A DNA stretch of 64,000 nucleotides from Plantago major (GCA_026545765.1 JAIFAC010000243.1:1-64000); one strand, 5' to 3'; numbered from the stretch's first letter, positions 36,781 to 49,786 are shown. Numbers and translations are program-made. The notes: generated from the letters alone by a model not told the origin.

Positions 36781-38745
36781 GACCGTCCACTATGGCCGGT
36801 GCGTGAAAGCGTTCTTGGAGGCGACAGCTCGCGACTTCTGTGAGACCGCCGTTAATGGGCGATCGGAAGCGATCGCTCCCAAATTAACAATCATTGGGCG
36901 ACTTGAGTGCGCTAACTTGTGTCACACCTTGCAGTGGTGACACTTGTCCCGTCCTGAATGGACCGGACAATATGTTTATTTTTTATTTTTAAAAAATCGA
37001 AATTAAAAATATAAAAATATCTGCAGTAGTATTTTTTGAGATCATAAATAGAAACGATCTTGATATGTTTTCTCACACCTCATATTTCACCCTTCTTTCT
37101 CTCTTTTAAACTCAAAACACTCTTAATCAACCTTTCCCTCTCATTTGCCAAGCGAAAATGTCGTCTTCACATAACGAAAATGTATTTTACGAAGATTCGG
37201 ATCCCGACTCTGACTGCGAAATGGAAGACTTCTCAACCGTGGGTTCGAGTAGTTCGAAGATGGTGATGGACTTCATGAGCATTGCCTTTCCTCATGTTCT
37301 CCAACAATCCCCGCCGGAGGAGAAGCATGCTCGAACATACATCAACCGCAAGCAGGAGAAGTGGCATGTGTCCATGGTCGGGGACTACTTCTACGATAAA
37401 TGCGTTCACACCAAAGTAATTCCATGGGAGGTTGGAATGACTCGCCCACTATTCTTGAGGATAGTCCATGGTGTGGCGCATATGATCGAAATTCTTAAAT
37501 GGCGGCCAGTTATGCGGTGAGCGGCTATCAAACTTGCAGAAGTGCACTGCAGCGATGAGAATGCTTGTATATGGTGTATCCGTTGATGCCGTCGATGAGT
37601 ACACACGATTGATGTAGTGAGACTTCTGCATTCCAAGCTTTAAATAAGTTTTGTGATTCCGTTCTTGTAGTGTTTGGGCGACATACATGCGGAGGGCAGC
37701 GAGGAAGACATCAAGCGACTTATCGCTATCAATAGCGGAAGAGGTTTTCTGGAATGCTTGGCTCCATCGTGTATGTATTGGGAGTGGAAGCGCCTATGGC
37801 ATGGAAAGGTCGATGCAAGGCAAGTGGTGCCCGACACTTGTGCTAGAAGTTGTTGCATCATACGACACTTGGATCTAGCATTCCTTTTTAGAGTTTACGG
37901 TAAGTTAGATGATCTTCTTTGTTGTTGCCGTTCCGGTATTCGATGATCTACTCAATGGAATTGTGCCTCCCACTGACTTTGAAGTTAACGGTCATCACTA
38001 CTCAATGGGATACTATCTTACTGATGGAATATATCCACCGTGAGCAACATTTGTGAAGTCCATCAAAAATCCTACAACTCACAAAGAAGCCAAGTTTGCG
38101 CAAAAACAAGAGGCAGTTCGAAAAGATGTCGAGCGTGCATTTGGATGTCTTCAATCACGTTTTTCCATAATTACGCAACTTGACATTGGCCCATTCCATA
38201 CCATTGCTTGGTAAGATTATGAATACATGTATTTGTCTTCATAACATGATCGTGGAGGATGAAAGTCATATTTATCTCAACGCCAAAACGTACGAGAAGT
38301 ATGTCAAAGAATTCAACAAAGATACTCTACTTGAAGTCGAAGATGATATGTTTGAGGAGATTCAGTTCACACGTCGGCCATCGGTAATCAACTTCATAGA
38401 AGGGTACATGGTCAACAGAAATCAAATGCACAATAGGTTCACTCACTATGCTCTGCAAAAGGATTTGATTGAGCACATTTATAGGAAGACCTTCTGAATT
38501 ATGTTCTACTTGTAGTTGTTAAGTTGTATACGTGTTTGTATTTACATTAGGTGTGTTGTTTATAGCTTTTGAATCAATTTACTTTCGATAAAAGCATCGT
38601 TTCATGAATCGTTTGATATTCTAACTTAAAAAACTATAAAAAATACAAAAAAATCTGGTGACCAACCCGACCGCTTCTACGGTGGCGTTTTGGTCATGGA
38701 GAGGTCATGACTCGACCAAAAAATTGGTAACCATAGTGAGTAGCC
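36781..38745 (+). mobile_element. Decayed PIF/Harbinger transposon
   Basis: 1,965 bp with imperfect 15-bp inverted ends (GACCGTCCACTATGG at the left; the inverse of the right end is GGCTACTCACTATGG) and a TGA target duplication (36778-36780 and 38746-38748). The plus strand encodes relics of a HARBI1-type nuclease: an N-terminal part (37158-37520, MSSSHNENVF through KPLFLRI-like RPLFLRIVHG), a middle part with EEDIKRLIAINSGRGF and WEWKRLWHGK (37690-37860), and a C-terminal part (38085-38497) with VERAFGCLQSRFSII, which carries the last catalytic acidic residue. The middle part is shifted, and the usual SIDCMHW aspartate is absent, so it cannot be active. The paralogous empty site is at 30441-30480. 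Confidence 0.85.
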
Positions 38746-40783
38746 TGAATACCGTAAGCAAGAAGGGTAAAATGGATAGAATGCCAAGTGTAGCACTGGG
38801 CCACTGGCATTAGAAATTATGACCTGTTTATCTGAACCTGCAAATAATAAACACTACACGTGTTTTTGAGGTTCAAATAAGTCCGAGTTTAACCAGCGGG
38901 TAAGTATATGACTACGAATATTAAAATGGAAGGCCTGCCACTGCCCTCGTAGATCATCTACATCAAGTCATTCCACCGTTCTGATCACTGTTTGATTCTG
39001 CATTCTCTCTCCAACGATGAGGTCAAATTTATTTTCTTTCCATATTTCTTTCAAACTTAATTTTTCACTTTCTTTTCTCACTTCTATTATACTTTATTCT
39101 TTAATTTATTTTAAATGTCGTTAATTAATTATAACAAAATCACATTATTTTTTTAAATACATTACTTGAAAATAAAAATTACATTACTTAAAAAATACAA
39201 TACTTGAAATTGAAGATTACAACAATTAAGCTACTACATGCAAATCCTAGTTATAGTATGAAAATATTGAATAATACTTGAAATTGAAAAAAAAAATACA
39301 TTTCTTGAAATCTTACAATACTTAGAAAAATAAAAGAAAACAAATAAAAAGAAGAAATAAAAAAACTAAATAAGAGATAAAAGTGGAAAATAAATTGAAA
39401 AAAAAAGAAAAAATACAAAGAAAACAAAACAAAAGAGAAAAGAAAAGAAAAAAATAAAAAATAAAAACAAAACTGGCGCTGGGTTGTGCCCCAACCCCAT
39501 CTCTGGCAGACCCATGAGAGTTGCAACTCTCATGGAGATGGTCTAACAGGACTCCACATTTTGGACCCTTGTTCATTAGTTTAACAAGTATGATCCCAAC
39601 GAGAAACACAAATTTATATTAAATATTAAAGAAAATTACTTAAACAATTGACTTGGAGTTTGTGAAATTGTGATTTTTGTGTTATAATGTTCAAACTAAG
39701 TAGTTGCTTTTACAATAAATTCTACTCCATCCGTCCTAGAAAACTTTACATATTTAGATTGGTGTGTAGTTTTAGATGAAAAATTAAAATAAAAGATAAA
39801 AGATAAAAATGTATGGAAAAATGTACTTTTAGTGACAAAACATATATTTAAGTGTAAAGTGGAGATTTTTTATTATTTATTGGGTGTGGGATAAATTTAT
39901 TTTTTAATAATGTATGAAATTATACCAAACAGATGAAATAATGATACTAATAAATGTATATGGATAAAAATTACTTCCCCCATTCAATTACAAGCTTTAT
40001 ATTTTTTAGCCACAATGGATGGTAAAAAAGTGCGGAAATTGATTGATAAAGTATGAAATACAATTATTGAAAAGTTAACATGTGGAGATAATGGAATTCT
40101 ACAATTTGGTACAAGGACCCTGAAATCTCCGAGACACCCTTTGATGTAGTTAGTAGCTTTATTTGAATAAAATAGGAGTATAAACTTTTCATTGTAATCG
40201 AGTCTAAAGTTGGTCAACTAACTTTCAATCCGGTGAGATTTTCTGGTCAAGGTTCAACTAGGTGGATCTGAGTTTCAAAACATAGGTCACAAGTTAGAAT
40301 AATCTTTTTCCAAATCATGAGATCTGATATATTGCATTATTCAGTAGCTGCAATATACTCCATCTATTAGGAACAAGAAAACGGGAAAAACTAGTTCAAT
40401 TTCAACTCCGCATCACAAATAGGTATACATTTCAAGGCAAGCAGTTGAAGACCAACTAAAGTCATTCCGGAGCTACATCTTATTTTGCATGCAAGGCCAA
40501 ATATATAGTATAATAAGCAAAACAGTTTTTGTACCTCAAGCGTGCGAACCGACTAACCTGCTAACAAAATTTCTGATGGCAGCTTGGAAGAACAACTATT
40601 GGAAGAGAAAAAGAACTTGCTCGCAGTTGGCTATAAAGCCAGCTGATAAAGAATCTGCAACGTTGATTTATAGCAGGATGCTATGGCCAGTGTTGTGCTT
40701 CACAAATTTGAATGTCGCTTGAGATTTTGTGGCTCAGCTCATGCTAGAGAACAAATAGGTGTCTGAAATTATTGAGTTGAGCA
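38746..40783. other. Intergenic, AT-rich with MITEs
   Basis: The first ~60 bp continue the third spacer (compare 30450-30510). Then A-rich low-complexity DNA (39280-39475), a perfect 22-bp palindrome at 39513-39534, and MITE-like blocks near 39720-39960 and 39970-40210. No gene; the open frames here are low complexity. Confidence 0.6.
39720..39955. mobile_element. Stowaway-like MITE
   Basis: Begins TACTCCATCCGTCCTAGAAA and shares its interior (GTACTTTTAGTGACAAAA, then GTGTAAAGTGGAGATT) with the inner element at 35220-35469. The right end is degenerate. Confidence 0.5.
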
Positions 40784-43700
40784 CTAAACACCCGATACTC
40801 CTGGGAAGAGTTCTGATATTTTTGTGAAGACATCCATAACCTGGGCAAATTGATTGAACATAGTATGATCACAAGTCTCAACGAATTTGCATGACATACA
40901 ATTTTACAGAAAGAATGGGGACTATTGTATGTTACCTCTTTGTCATTTTGATACTTGGCAATACTCAAAGGATTTTGGGAACACTGCAGAAGTAAAGAAA
41001 AAAAGTAAGATATACGTATATTTCAGGGACAAAGCTGAGGGTTTTGTGAACACTGCAGAAATTAAAAAAAAAAAAAAGATATATGCATATTTCAGGGACA
41101 AAGCTGAGGATTTGGAACAGTTCGAAAAGGATCATGTTATGATAGGTTCATATAAAAACATGCTTGGAAGAGAATAAATTGCCATGTAATACAGCTTTTA
41201 GAGGAAGAGAATAATAGCACCATAGGTCCGTTGAAGTTTCTGTAACAGCTAAGGCATCTAGAGGAAACCACCCACAAATTCAAAACTTCGATGCCATCTC
41301 CGACACAGTATCCCACCAGAATGAGTCTTATCACTTATGCAACTCGAGAGACAAAAAGTAAGAAAATATTTTGCACCCGTGTCGTAAAATGTTCAGAGGT
41401 CTGTGTGTCCCATTAATCAATGCCTTTAGAAAACTCCAAGGTGTGTTAGAAGTTTCTTACCTCCATTATGGCTGCTTGAACTCTTGGGTTTTGAAATGCC
41501 ATGGCAACATCAGGATTGGCCATGATCTTAGAAATCACTTCCTCTGGAGTAAGGCCTATCTGATCTGCAACCAGGAAAAGCACGAAGATAACAAATTCAG
41601 AAGGAATATATGAACATGTATGGTGAGGGGGAGGAAAGAAAGCAAAAATTGTTAAGGTCGAAAATGAGATTCAGTACTACTATGCTTACCAAACTGCTGC
41701 TTTATTTCAGGACTGCTAAGGTCGAAATTTTTCAAGGAGTCAACCATACGATTGTCCCATTCAGGGCTTCCCCCCATGTTAGATCTGCATAGAAGCACAG
41801 GGAAGTTACAAACAGTAGTAGTACTAAAAGTTTCAGAATTACCAGGCAAGCAATCGCTACAAAACACATTCTAATTTATTGAAACACATCCATTCCGTAA
41901 GATATTTTTATCATATTCTCTAACTAAATCATTAACTATTTGAACTCCGAAAACACATACAAGAAACCAAGGAACAGCCCCCGCAGAATCTACAAATTAA
42001 ATGGTAAAAATAAAGAACATGAGAAGAGAGAGATTCTCACAGCATATCTTGAAGTTGCTGACGGTATACGGGGTTTTGTAGCATCCCTGTAGCAAAATGA
42101 AAGGCACATGGTTATTGGGATGTATAGACTATCTGGCACACACTGAAATTACAATAAGACAATAAGAGCATCAAATCCAGGTCTTCCAAGGTATTTGCAG
42201 AGAACATGAAACTTACACTTAAATGTCGATGGGTTCCTCATCTCCTCTGGTAAGTAACTGGAAAGGTAACACAAGCACAGTTACATATCACCGAAAGGAA
42301 GAGAATGAAAGAATGCAATGACAAGCCACATTCAATAAGTGGACAGGCAAATGAATACTTGTTAACATCTTAATATAAGAGTTCTGCGACCGATCAAATA
42401 GAATATAAGCTAAAAGCAATCTTACGGATAAACCATTTTTTGTACTGTTGGATCTTCCATCATTTTTTCCAATGCTTCCACTGACAAAAGAGGATTCTTT
42501 GGACCTGATCATTAAAAAACAGGAGAAGCTTATTTCATACCATTTTCCTGATTTGTAGAACAAATGGCCGTTTCTAGGACAATAAAAATGGCAGTAACAT
42601 AGATTTTGCAAATATAGTAACATTGACAACATTATCAGAATTACACCTAATATGACCAATAGGTTGGGCATGTATCAAAGAAAATTATTCTTTGAATTAT
42701 AATAAACAAAACTTTCAAAACAATGCCATTAAACGTACAGTTATAAGGCTGCATTACCAAAAATCATAAAAATATATCACCATCCCAAAAAACATTTACA
42801 TACAAGTAACATGGCGCTAAACAAAGCTTTTAAAGCAATAGATAAATAAATAAGGATAGAGAAGGAAAAAGTAGCACTAGCAGCATTGAGCAAGAGTTAC
42901 ACAAGCTACTATAAAGTATAAACCAACATTATAAAGGGAAAATAGACAAATATACTTTTGGTGCTAAAAATTAAACCAAATGAATGAAGACATAGTTCCT
43001 TTGTTAAGTATTGGAGATAGCTTCGACATCCATAACTTAATGCAGAGGAATTTCTCGGGATAAGTTAACAACACTTACTGGTGGACGAACTTTCTGAAGT
43101 TTGTGATGAAGCAGTGCCATTCTGAGAGCCCTTTCAAAGATTTCCAAATAATTAAGACAAAATGACATGAGAATATATATATATGGAGCAGCTGTAGTCA
43201 AGATGAAACTTACTGAAGATTGGTCATCTTTTGGTTCATCTGTCTGAAATGAGTCTTTATAGCTCTCAAAAGCATTCTTCTGGATTGTTTCTTCTGGCGA
43301 AACATCAACAAAGGCTGCACAAAAAAAGAAAAAGAAAAACTAAATGTTGAAGCCAAATAACAATAGGCTTGCCGAATTTATATTAGAATCATAGAATTTC
43401 CAAAAAAAAAAAAAAAAAAAAGATGAAAGATGGCCAGATAAGGACCATAAATAATAAGGAATTACCATATTTCTTGGGTCCTTCCTCTGGTTCTCTACTC
43501 TCTTTCACAGATGTGGCTGGGGTTTCCTCCACCTTTGAGGCAGGTACATCAACAGTTGCAGATTGAGTTGCCGAAGGGGTTGAAGTTCTAGATGTATTTA
43601 GGGATGGATTTGTGGGTGGTGGAAAAGGAAACGGTGAACCAGGGGAAAAGGCGGGATTGCCAGTTGGAAACCCGGCATTAGCAAATGGATTATTCTGACC

Positions 43701-46700
43701 ACCCATCTGCTGCGTAAATGTCTTCATAGCTTGTTCCATTGCATATTTCTGCAATAATGAATGCTTGTAAACATGCCATAGATTTCTTAGAAAGTAAAAG
43801 CAACAGATAACCAACTACTTCTGATTTCCAGATTGCATATTTACCTAGATGACATAATAGTTTAGCATCTAATTATACCTTTCCTTCTGAAATACCAAAA
43901 CTTTTCCAGTGTCAAGATAATTAGATAACCAAATAAAAAATAACAAGACTGTTGTTAATAGTTAATGCAATACTGCATAAATTATCTCAAAATGTTTTAC
44001 CAAAAAAGTTCAGCAAATTTCCAGTATAACCAAAAGAAACTGTGAGGTGGGCTAGACGTTGTCCGACAAAAAGAAACTTTGAGGCAGATATAATGCTTAG
44101 CTGATTACTCAAGTGAATGGATATATCAATAAATTGCTTGGCTGCAATGCCTATTACCCCCTACAAACATCCGTTTTGAAATAAATGAATGATCAATGGT
44201 TAAAAATTAAAGAAGTTGCTCACCTTTACTCTCCCAGCCGCCTGTAAGAAAACAAAGGGGAAATATGCTCAGATCAAGTTGAAAGGTGAAAATAATATGA
44301 ATAACGCTCGAAACGAGATGAACAAGAAGTTCGCATGTACATACCCATGAAAAAAGCGCTGAAAGACCAACACCAACACCAATCCAGAATAAAGGAGAGC
44401 CCCTAATGAAGGAAGAATGATATAGGAGAATAGTCAGAATGCATCACTGCACCTTAATATCAGATGGAAGGTGTTCATATTTACTATGAGTTATAAATTT
44501 AGAAGACAGCATACAGTAGATATAGAGCTAACTAGAATAAGAAATCCACAATTATTGTCATTACACTTGAGAAGAGGGAGGTGGAACAGAAATCTGTGGG
44601 TTTACGCCAACCGAAGATGTTTCTTTACCACTTGACCTGATGCTTGCAAAACAGTTCCTCGCGACATTTTCTGCCACTGCAGAAGGATCATGATAAGAAA
44701 GCAGTTAACAACCAATTTCGTAAATGATTTACTGGGGCAAAAAACTAAAAGATCTTCCCACAAAGTTGCTCTCTTTGTGACTTATTTGTCATGAGTTCAG
44801 GCAGCAAACAATACGCCCAGTCCTCCTTACCCCACTGTTATTTAAGTAGATATTTTATACATCTTCCAAAATCAGGATAAGACGATATGCTAACAAAAGA
44901 TGATATTCTTTATGGAGCTTTATAGTTGGAAAAGGGTGTGCTTCCTGCCGGAAACAATTCTACACATTTAGAACAGAAAATTGTACAGCATGGCTGCAAT
45001 TTTCTATGTACTTAAATCTACTGGGCACAAAGCATGTTGTTTGCTTCATAATTGTTATTCCGATCCTCTGAGAGAACAAAAATAGTAACAAATGTATAAG
45101 GATCACTAGTGACCCGATTCCAGCTATATATTGTTTTGCCAGTAACCCAGTACATAGACATTTCTAAATGATGGAAGCATGCCTCATAACTTATGGTAGC
45201 TATGGTTTGTTAGTAACATAGAGTTTGTCATGAAGCATATTGATTCAGCATTGAATCGCCCATTTCACAGCTTATTTCTGCTGGTTTCACTTTCACCTAA
45301 TTGATACTAATTCACAAAATACTACTACATCCTAAAGTACACATAGTAACGTAAATTCGCGAATGCATCATTTGCGTTGAAGAGCCCTGACACAATTTTG
45401 GAAGGTCGCACTATTACGATTTTCCATATGCATATACAGCTTAACAATAACACAATTCTATAAACAGACATCAGATTTATTGTCTACTTTAAGCAATTTA
45501 CAAAAATATATTGTCATGAATTTGAGGCTGCATACGATAATCCACTACCTTTACCCCACAGGGCCAGGAGCAAGAAGTTTATGGGCTTTCCCCCATCTTG
45601 TTAATTAGGTAAAAGTGTTACCATACATACCGATATCAGGATAACCTGATATCTATTTACACTCGGAAAACTCTTTGGAACTTTAAATTTGGAAGCGGTT
45701 TGCCCCCCATGGAAAACCATTCTACCCATTTAGAGCAGAAAACTACAAGTACTTAAACCTAAGCAGTGCACATCTCATTGGTGTAAAGCATATCATTTGC
45801 ATTGTTTTTGCTGCTATGTCATCCTACGTAAAATCCAAGTAATAATAATTGAAAAGGTTAATAAGCATTCCAGAATCTTATGTTCAGAAGGGTGCCCTTC
45901 GTGCAATGTTGGTATGATTTTTAGGTTACAGCCATATGAGAAATTTTAGTAACAAGCCCTAGTGCAGGGACGATTCTAGGGAATGGAAGCATGCATCACA
46001 ACTTATGGTAGCTATGGATTTCTAATTAACATAGAGTCCGCCGTAAGGCATATGCTATTCTCCGTTGAATCGTCTATTTCACAGTTTGATTTACCTATCA
46101 CCTCATAGTACTCGATCCAAAGATAAACAAAGCTCCATCCATTCGTGAATTCATAATTTGAGCTAAAGAGCCTCGGGTTGAGACTTGACAACCGTCGCAG
46201 ATTAAAAATCACACTGTTCTAGCCATAGACATCATATTCAATAACTAATTTCCACGATCCTTGAATATAAGCGATTCATATCATTAATGCGTAGGCAAGC
46301 ACAATCAAAGACAAGGTTAACTCACACTGAATGCACTTATATCTCTGCCACAACCAGGTAAAAGTAGGCCACTAATAAACTACAGCTAATATCAAATTGT
46401 CAAAACACACAAATATCAATTAAGCAGATAATCAAACTGAACATGTGCAGTTCGGCATGATACTACATCAGAGGTATACATAGACATAGTTTAGTTGATT
46501 AATGAATGCGTCATTTGAGTTTAAGGGCCTCGAGATGATTGTGCAAGTTGCAATCTTATGTGTCCCCATATGCATATACAGATTAAAATAATTAATAGAA
46601 TGATTCTAGAAATGGATATATGATTCAATGTAAATTTAGGCAATTAAAAAACATAAAGCTTATACGAGTGCATAAAAAAGCACAACCAGAGACAAGGATA

Positions 46701-47116
46701 ACTCACAAAATGCAATTACATTTCTGCCAGAACGAGATAACACCAAATTATCAAACATGACCTATAACAAACTATACATAAAAACATCAATAAGAAAACA
46801 GAAAATTGAACAAATTACGACTATAGACATCTCCGCCCAAAATAAAAGATAGAACCTGTAATAAACAGTGACCAATTTAGAACAAAACAAGGAGCAAGAA
46901 AAGGACAAACGATGATTCACCTATTGTTCTGGTGGATTTAGTGCCCGGAAACAATGAAAGAACAGGCAAAGCAGAAGTGGGTTTTTGGTTTCTTGCAAAT
47001 TTAGCTGTTTTCCTGGGCAGAATTGGGAAACCCAGAAATGGTTTGCTGGAAATCACAGGGTTAGGCGAGAGTCCCAATACAGGTCTAGGAGATGATACAA
47101 TAGCAAGATTTTCCAT
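40784..47116 (-). CDS. TIC40: TIC40, chloroplast inner-envelope import co-chaperone
   Basis: TIC40 helps move imported proteins through the inner envelope, working with TIC110 and stromal chaperone HSP93. I resolved 14 exons whose phases all agree: 47116-46921, 44670-44565, 44404-44347, 44241-44224, 43748-43466, 43314-43214, 43121-43079, 42504-42426, 42257-42217, 42086-42041, 41784-41690, 41564-41461, 40983-40936, 40840-40784 (1,275 nt, 424 aa). Seen: a transit peptide (MENLAIVSS, about 70 residues), a Pro/Ser linker, one membrane span SPLFWIGVGVGLSALFSW (about 102-119), a Pro-rich middle, and the C-terminal STI1/Hop-type region (MVYPYLPEEMRNP, QNPVYRQQLQDML, NPDVAMAFQNP, YQNDKE then FTKISELFPG). 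One exon is only 18 bp (AAGRVK). No lesions. Confidence 0.94.
40976..41107 (-). repeat. Tandem duplication across a TIC40 splice acceptor
   Basis: Two adjacent copies of about 65 bp, each with GAACACTGCAGAA and ATTTCAGGGACAAAGCTGAGG on the plus strand. On the minus strand each has a T-rich tract, CTGCAG, then TGTTC. The copy at about 41042-41107 is a second potential acceptor ahead of the true one at 40983. Confidence 0.8.
44800..46760. repeat. Imperfect tandem repeats in TIC40 intron 1
   Basis: The 2.25-kb first intron holds at least two, partly three, diverged copies of a unit of about 700-760 bp. Landmarks are CATTTAGAACAGAAAA (44968) and CATTTAGAGCAGAAAA (45727); GAATGCATCATTTGCGTTGA (45361) and GAATGCGTCATTTGAGTTTA (46503); and CATATGCATATACAG (45427 and 46567). 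Confidence 0.65.
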
Positions 47117-49035
47117 ATCAGGTTTCAGCTGAAAGAAAGGTTAAAGCTTTTAGCTTTTTTATCAAAGTTTCAGAAGAAAAGAGTGAGTTTTGGGACTGCT
47201 ATACCCGAAATCAATCCCAAATCAGAGTGACGACGAGCGTGGGACAAAACTCACAAAACAAAAACAATGATAGATCCGGGTCAGACGTTGGCGGGTTAAC
47301 GGGTTTTAAATGCATAAATGAACCCTATCTTGATGGATATCTGGTATCATAATTATGAAATTAGCGTATAAATGTACTTTGTGTTCTTTATTAGTATCCA
47401 CACTTGCTCTAATAATAGTGTGTATATTACGCTCTCCATGAGTGCAACTGAATTTACTTTTTTTAAACATGCAAGATTATAGGTGTTAAAAATTCACAAT
47501 ATATATATTTTTTAAACAAATAGCAATACGATTAATTTAAAATTATTAAAATTAATAAAAAATATAATAAAAGGAAAAAAATAGAAATATGTGAAAATTA
47601 AAATAAATATAAATATATATAATAGCTTTGTTAAATTGAAAAATAATTATATAAATATAAAAGTTACAAAAAATTATTGTAATGATATAATCAAAATTTA
47701 TAATAGCACTACAAAAAATTATCAAAATTATTGAAGGTAAAAGGGTTCTGAAAATAAGGTTGAGGCATTAAGGTAGATTAATTATATGGATGATTAAATT
47801 TAGAAGATAATAACAAGTTTGGGTGTTCCGTAGGAAATAGGCATGATTAGTAAAAATAGAAAAATCTTTCAGTTGCATACATTGAGAAGGAAAGTTTTTG
47901 CATAAAAAAAGAAAAATCTGTAATCTAGCTTTCAAGATTCATATCTACTTAATTTGGAAGAGATTAGACTATGACTTTAATACTGAGTCGATAGTAATTA
48001 ATGTTGATGGCCCTGAAAAATGTAATTAGTACTGAACAAATGATTATTACATATTAGTTGGCCTAATTCCCACAAAATGTCATATTAAGGGTTAGAGAAC
48101 AGCTACATAGTGTATATTATGAATTATTGTTATGCTGAAAATATTTAAGTGAAACTGTCTAACTCTTTTAGAAAATTATATTAATACATTTATACTAATT
48201 TTAAACAAAATTATAAACAAAAAACATATTATTTTTTTCATTGTATTTTTCTTACTTAATTTGTTCCTTTAATAAATTTTTCTAATTTCCCTTCTATATA
48301 ATTCTTAATAATTTTTTTAAAACTACCATGTATATAAACTGTTACATTTTATAAAACAAATCCAATTCATTGTTCTTACAATTAGTGAATATTTAAGATT
48401 TTTATGTAAAAAAAAAAAAGGCTCACTTGTACAAATGCAGAGTGTAATACATACATACTATTATTGGAGGAAGCATGCAAACTTTTAAAGAACATGGGGT
48501 ACGTTAAATGCGATTTTAAGAAACGTGAATGCATGCATATTTTGAAAAACATAGGTATTTTGCACATTTTACCGGGTTTTACATGGGTCAAGTTATCTAC
48601 ATGGTTAAATCTAATGGGCCAACATTAATGTTATTCAAATCAAAGTTCCTTCATGGGAGTCCCGAACCCGATGTAGTACAGTGGTAAGAAAGTTAGAGGT
48701 ATAAGTGATGGGTAATTAAAAATTACTATTATTTATCATTGATTGTTGGAATTTTGAATTAACTTGCGTTTAGTGTTTTTAAGTACTCTATTCGAATTGA
48801 ATATGAATGATAAATTAATTACATATTTCTCGTCCTTTATAAGTTGTACAGTTTTAACTTTTTCCAGTCAACAAAATCCAGCTTTAACCACGAATTAATC
48901 TCAAACCGCAATGATAAAATTTTCAATTGAACTATATAATGAAAATTTAAAAAAATTTATCATTGCATTTTGAGATTAATCTGTGATCAAAGTTTGATTT
49001 TATTTGACTGCAAAAATTCAAAGCAACTTTATAAT
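47117..49035. other. Intergenic, no gene recognised
   Basis: 5' flank of TIC40 followed by very AT-rich DNA. A hairpin-like block at about 48840-49020 (arms near CTTTAACCACGAATTAATCTC and its inverse) resembles other MITE interiors. Confidence 0.55.
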
Positions 49036-49279
49036 ACTCCCTCCGTCGGTTTGATTACATGAAATTTGGACATAAGTTTTAAGAAAAAAATGAATATATA
49101 AAGTAGGAGAGATGGTAATAAAGTAGGAAAGAGATTGAATAAAGTAGGAGAAATAGTGAGTAAAGTATGAGAGGTAGTGAATAAAGTAGGAGAAAGATTT
49201 TCCATTAAAGGAATGGATAATTGAATTTGGTACGGACCAAAATGAAATACGGGTAAATGAAACTGGGGTGGAGAGAGTA
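49036..49279. mobile_element. MITE rich in AAAGTAGGA units
   Basis: TACTCCCTCCGTC start and a GGGTGGAGAGAGTATA end, with repeats of AATAAAGTAGGAGA. Related to 36175-36392. Confidence 0.6.
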
Positions 49280-49437
49280 TACATGCGATTAAAATCATGA
49301 AAAGCAGGTTATAATAGGTGTATAGGTGTTTTTAAAGAAGTTGCGGCATAATTTTTATATAAAACACTAAAAAGCTACTTTGTCTACTTCAAAATTACAA
49401 AGGCATTTTTTTAATCATTTACAAACACACACTTAAT

Positions 49438-49439
<2 letters not shown>

Positions 49440-49492
<53 letters not shown>
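49440..49492. repeat. (CT)26 microsatellite
   Basis: Uninterrupted CT dinucleotides for about 53 bp. It is likely to vary in length between individuals. Confidence 0.95.
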
Positions 49493-49496
<4 letters not shown>

Positions 49497-49517
49497 GACT
49501 TTAATTATTAAAACATA

Positions 49518-49786
49518 TACTCCCTCCGTCCCTTAGAACCTGTCCAATTTACTGTTTATGCACATAAATTAAGGAGAGTAATATTATAACACCATATAGT
49601 ACATGCAGAGTTTACTTTATAATTTTATTAGTAGTTGATTTGATTGTTTAAGTTACTTTTTTAGGAGTAGTGGAGGATATAAAATTATATAATTGTTCCT
49701 AAAATGGCAAAAAATTGAAAGTGGACAACTCTACTGGGAGGTCCGAAATGGCAAAAGTGGACAGCTTCTATGGGACGGAAGGAGTA
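49518..49786. mobile_element. Stowaway-like MITE with good terminal repeats
   Basis: Left TACTCCCTCCGTCCCTTAGA; the inverse of the right end is TACTCCTTCCGTCCCATAGA, and similarity continues into CTGTCCA. The best-preserved element of this type in the window. Confidence 0.75.

Noticed and set aside
39251..39609. Phe/Leu-rich membrane protein on the minus strand
   Set aside because: Antisense of A-rich low-complexity DNA; no structure beyond base composition.
48660..48720. Possible tRNA or SINE-like box near GTAGTACAGTGGTAAGAAAG
   Set aside because: Only an A-box-like phrase was seen; no matching B box or foldable cloverleaf.
49440..49492. Regulatory GA/CT element
   Set aside because: A plain (CT)26 microsatellite in intergenic DNA with no gene nearby.
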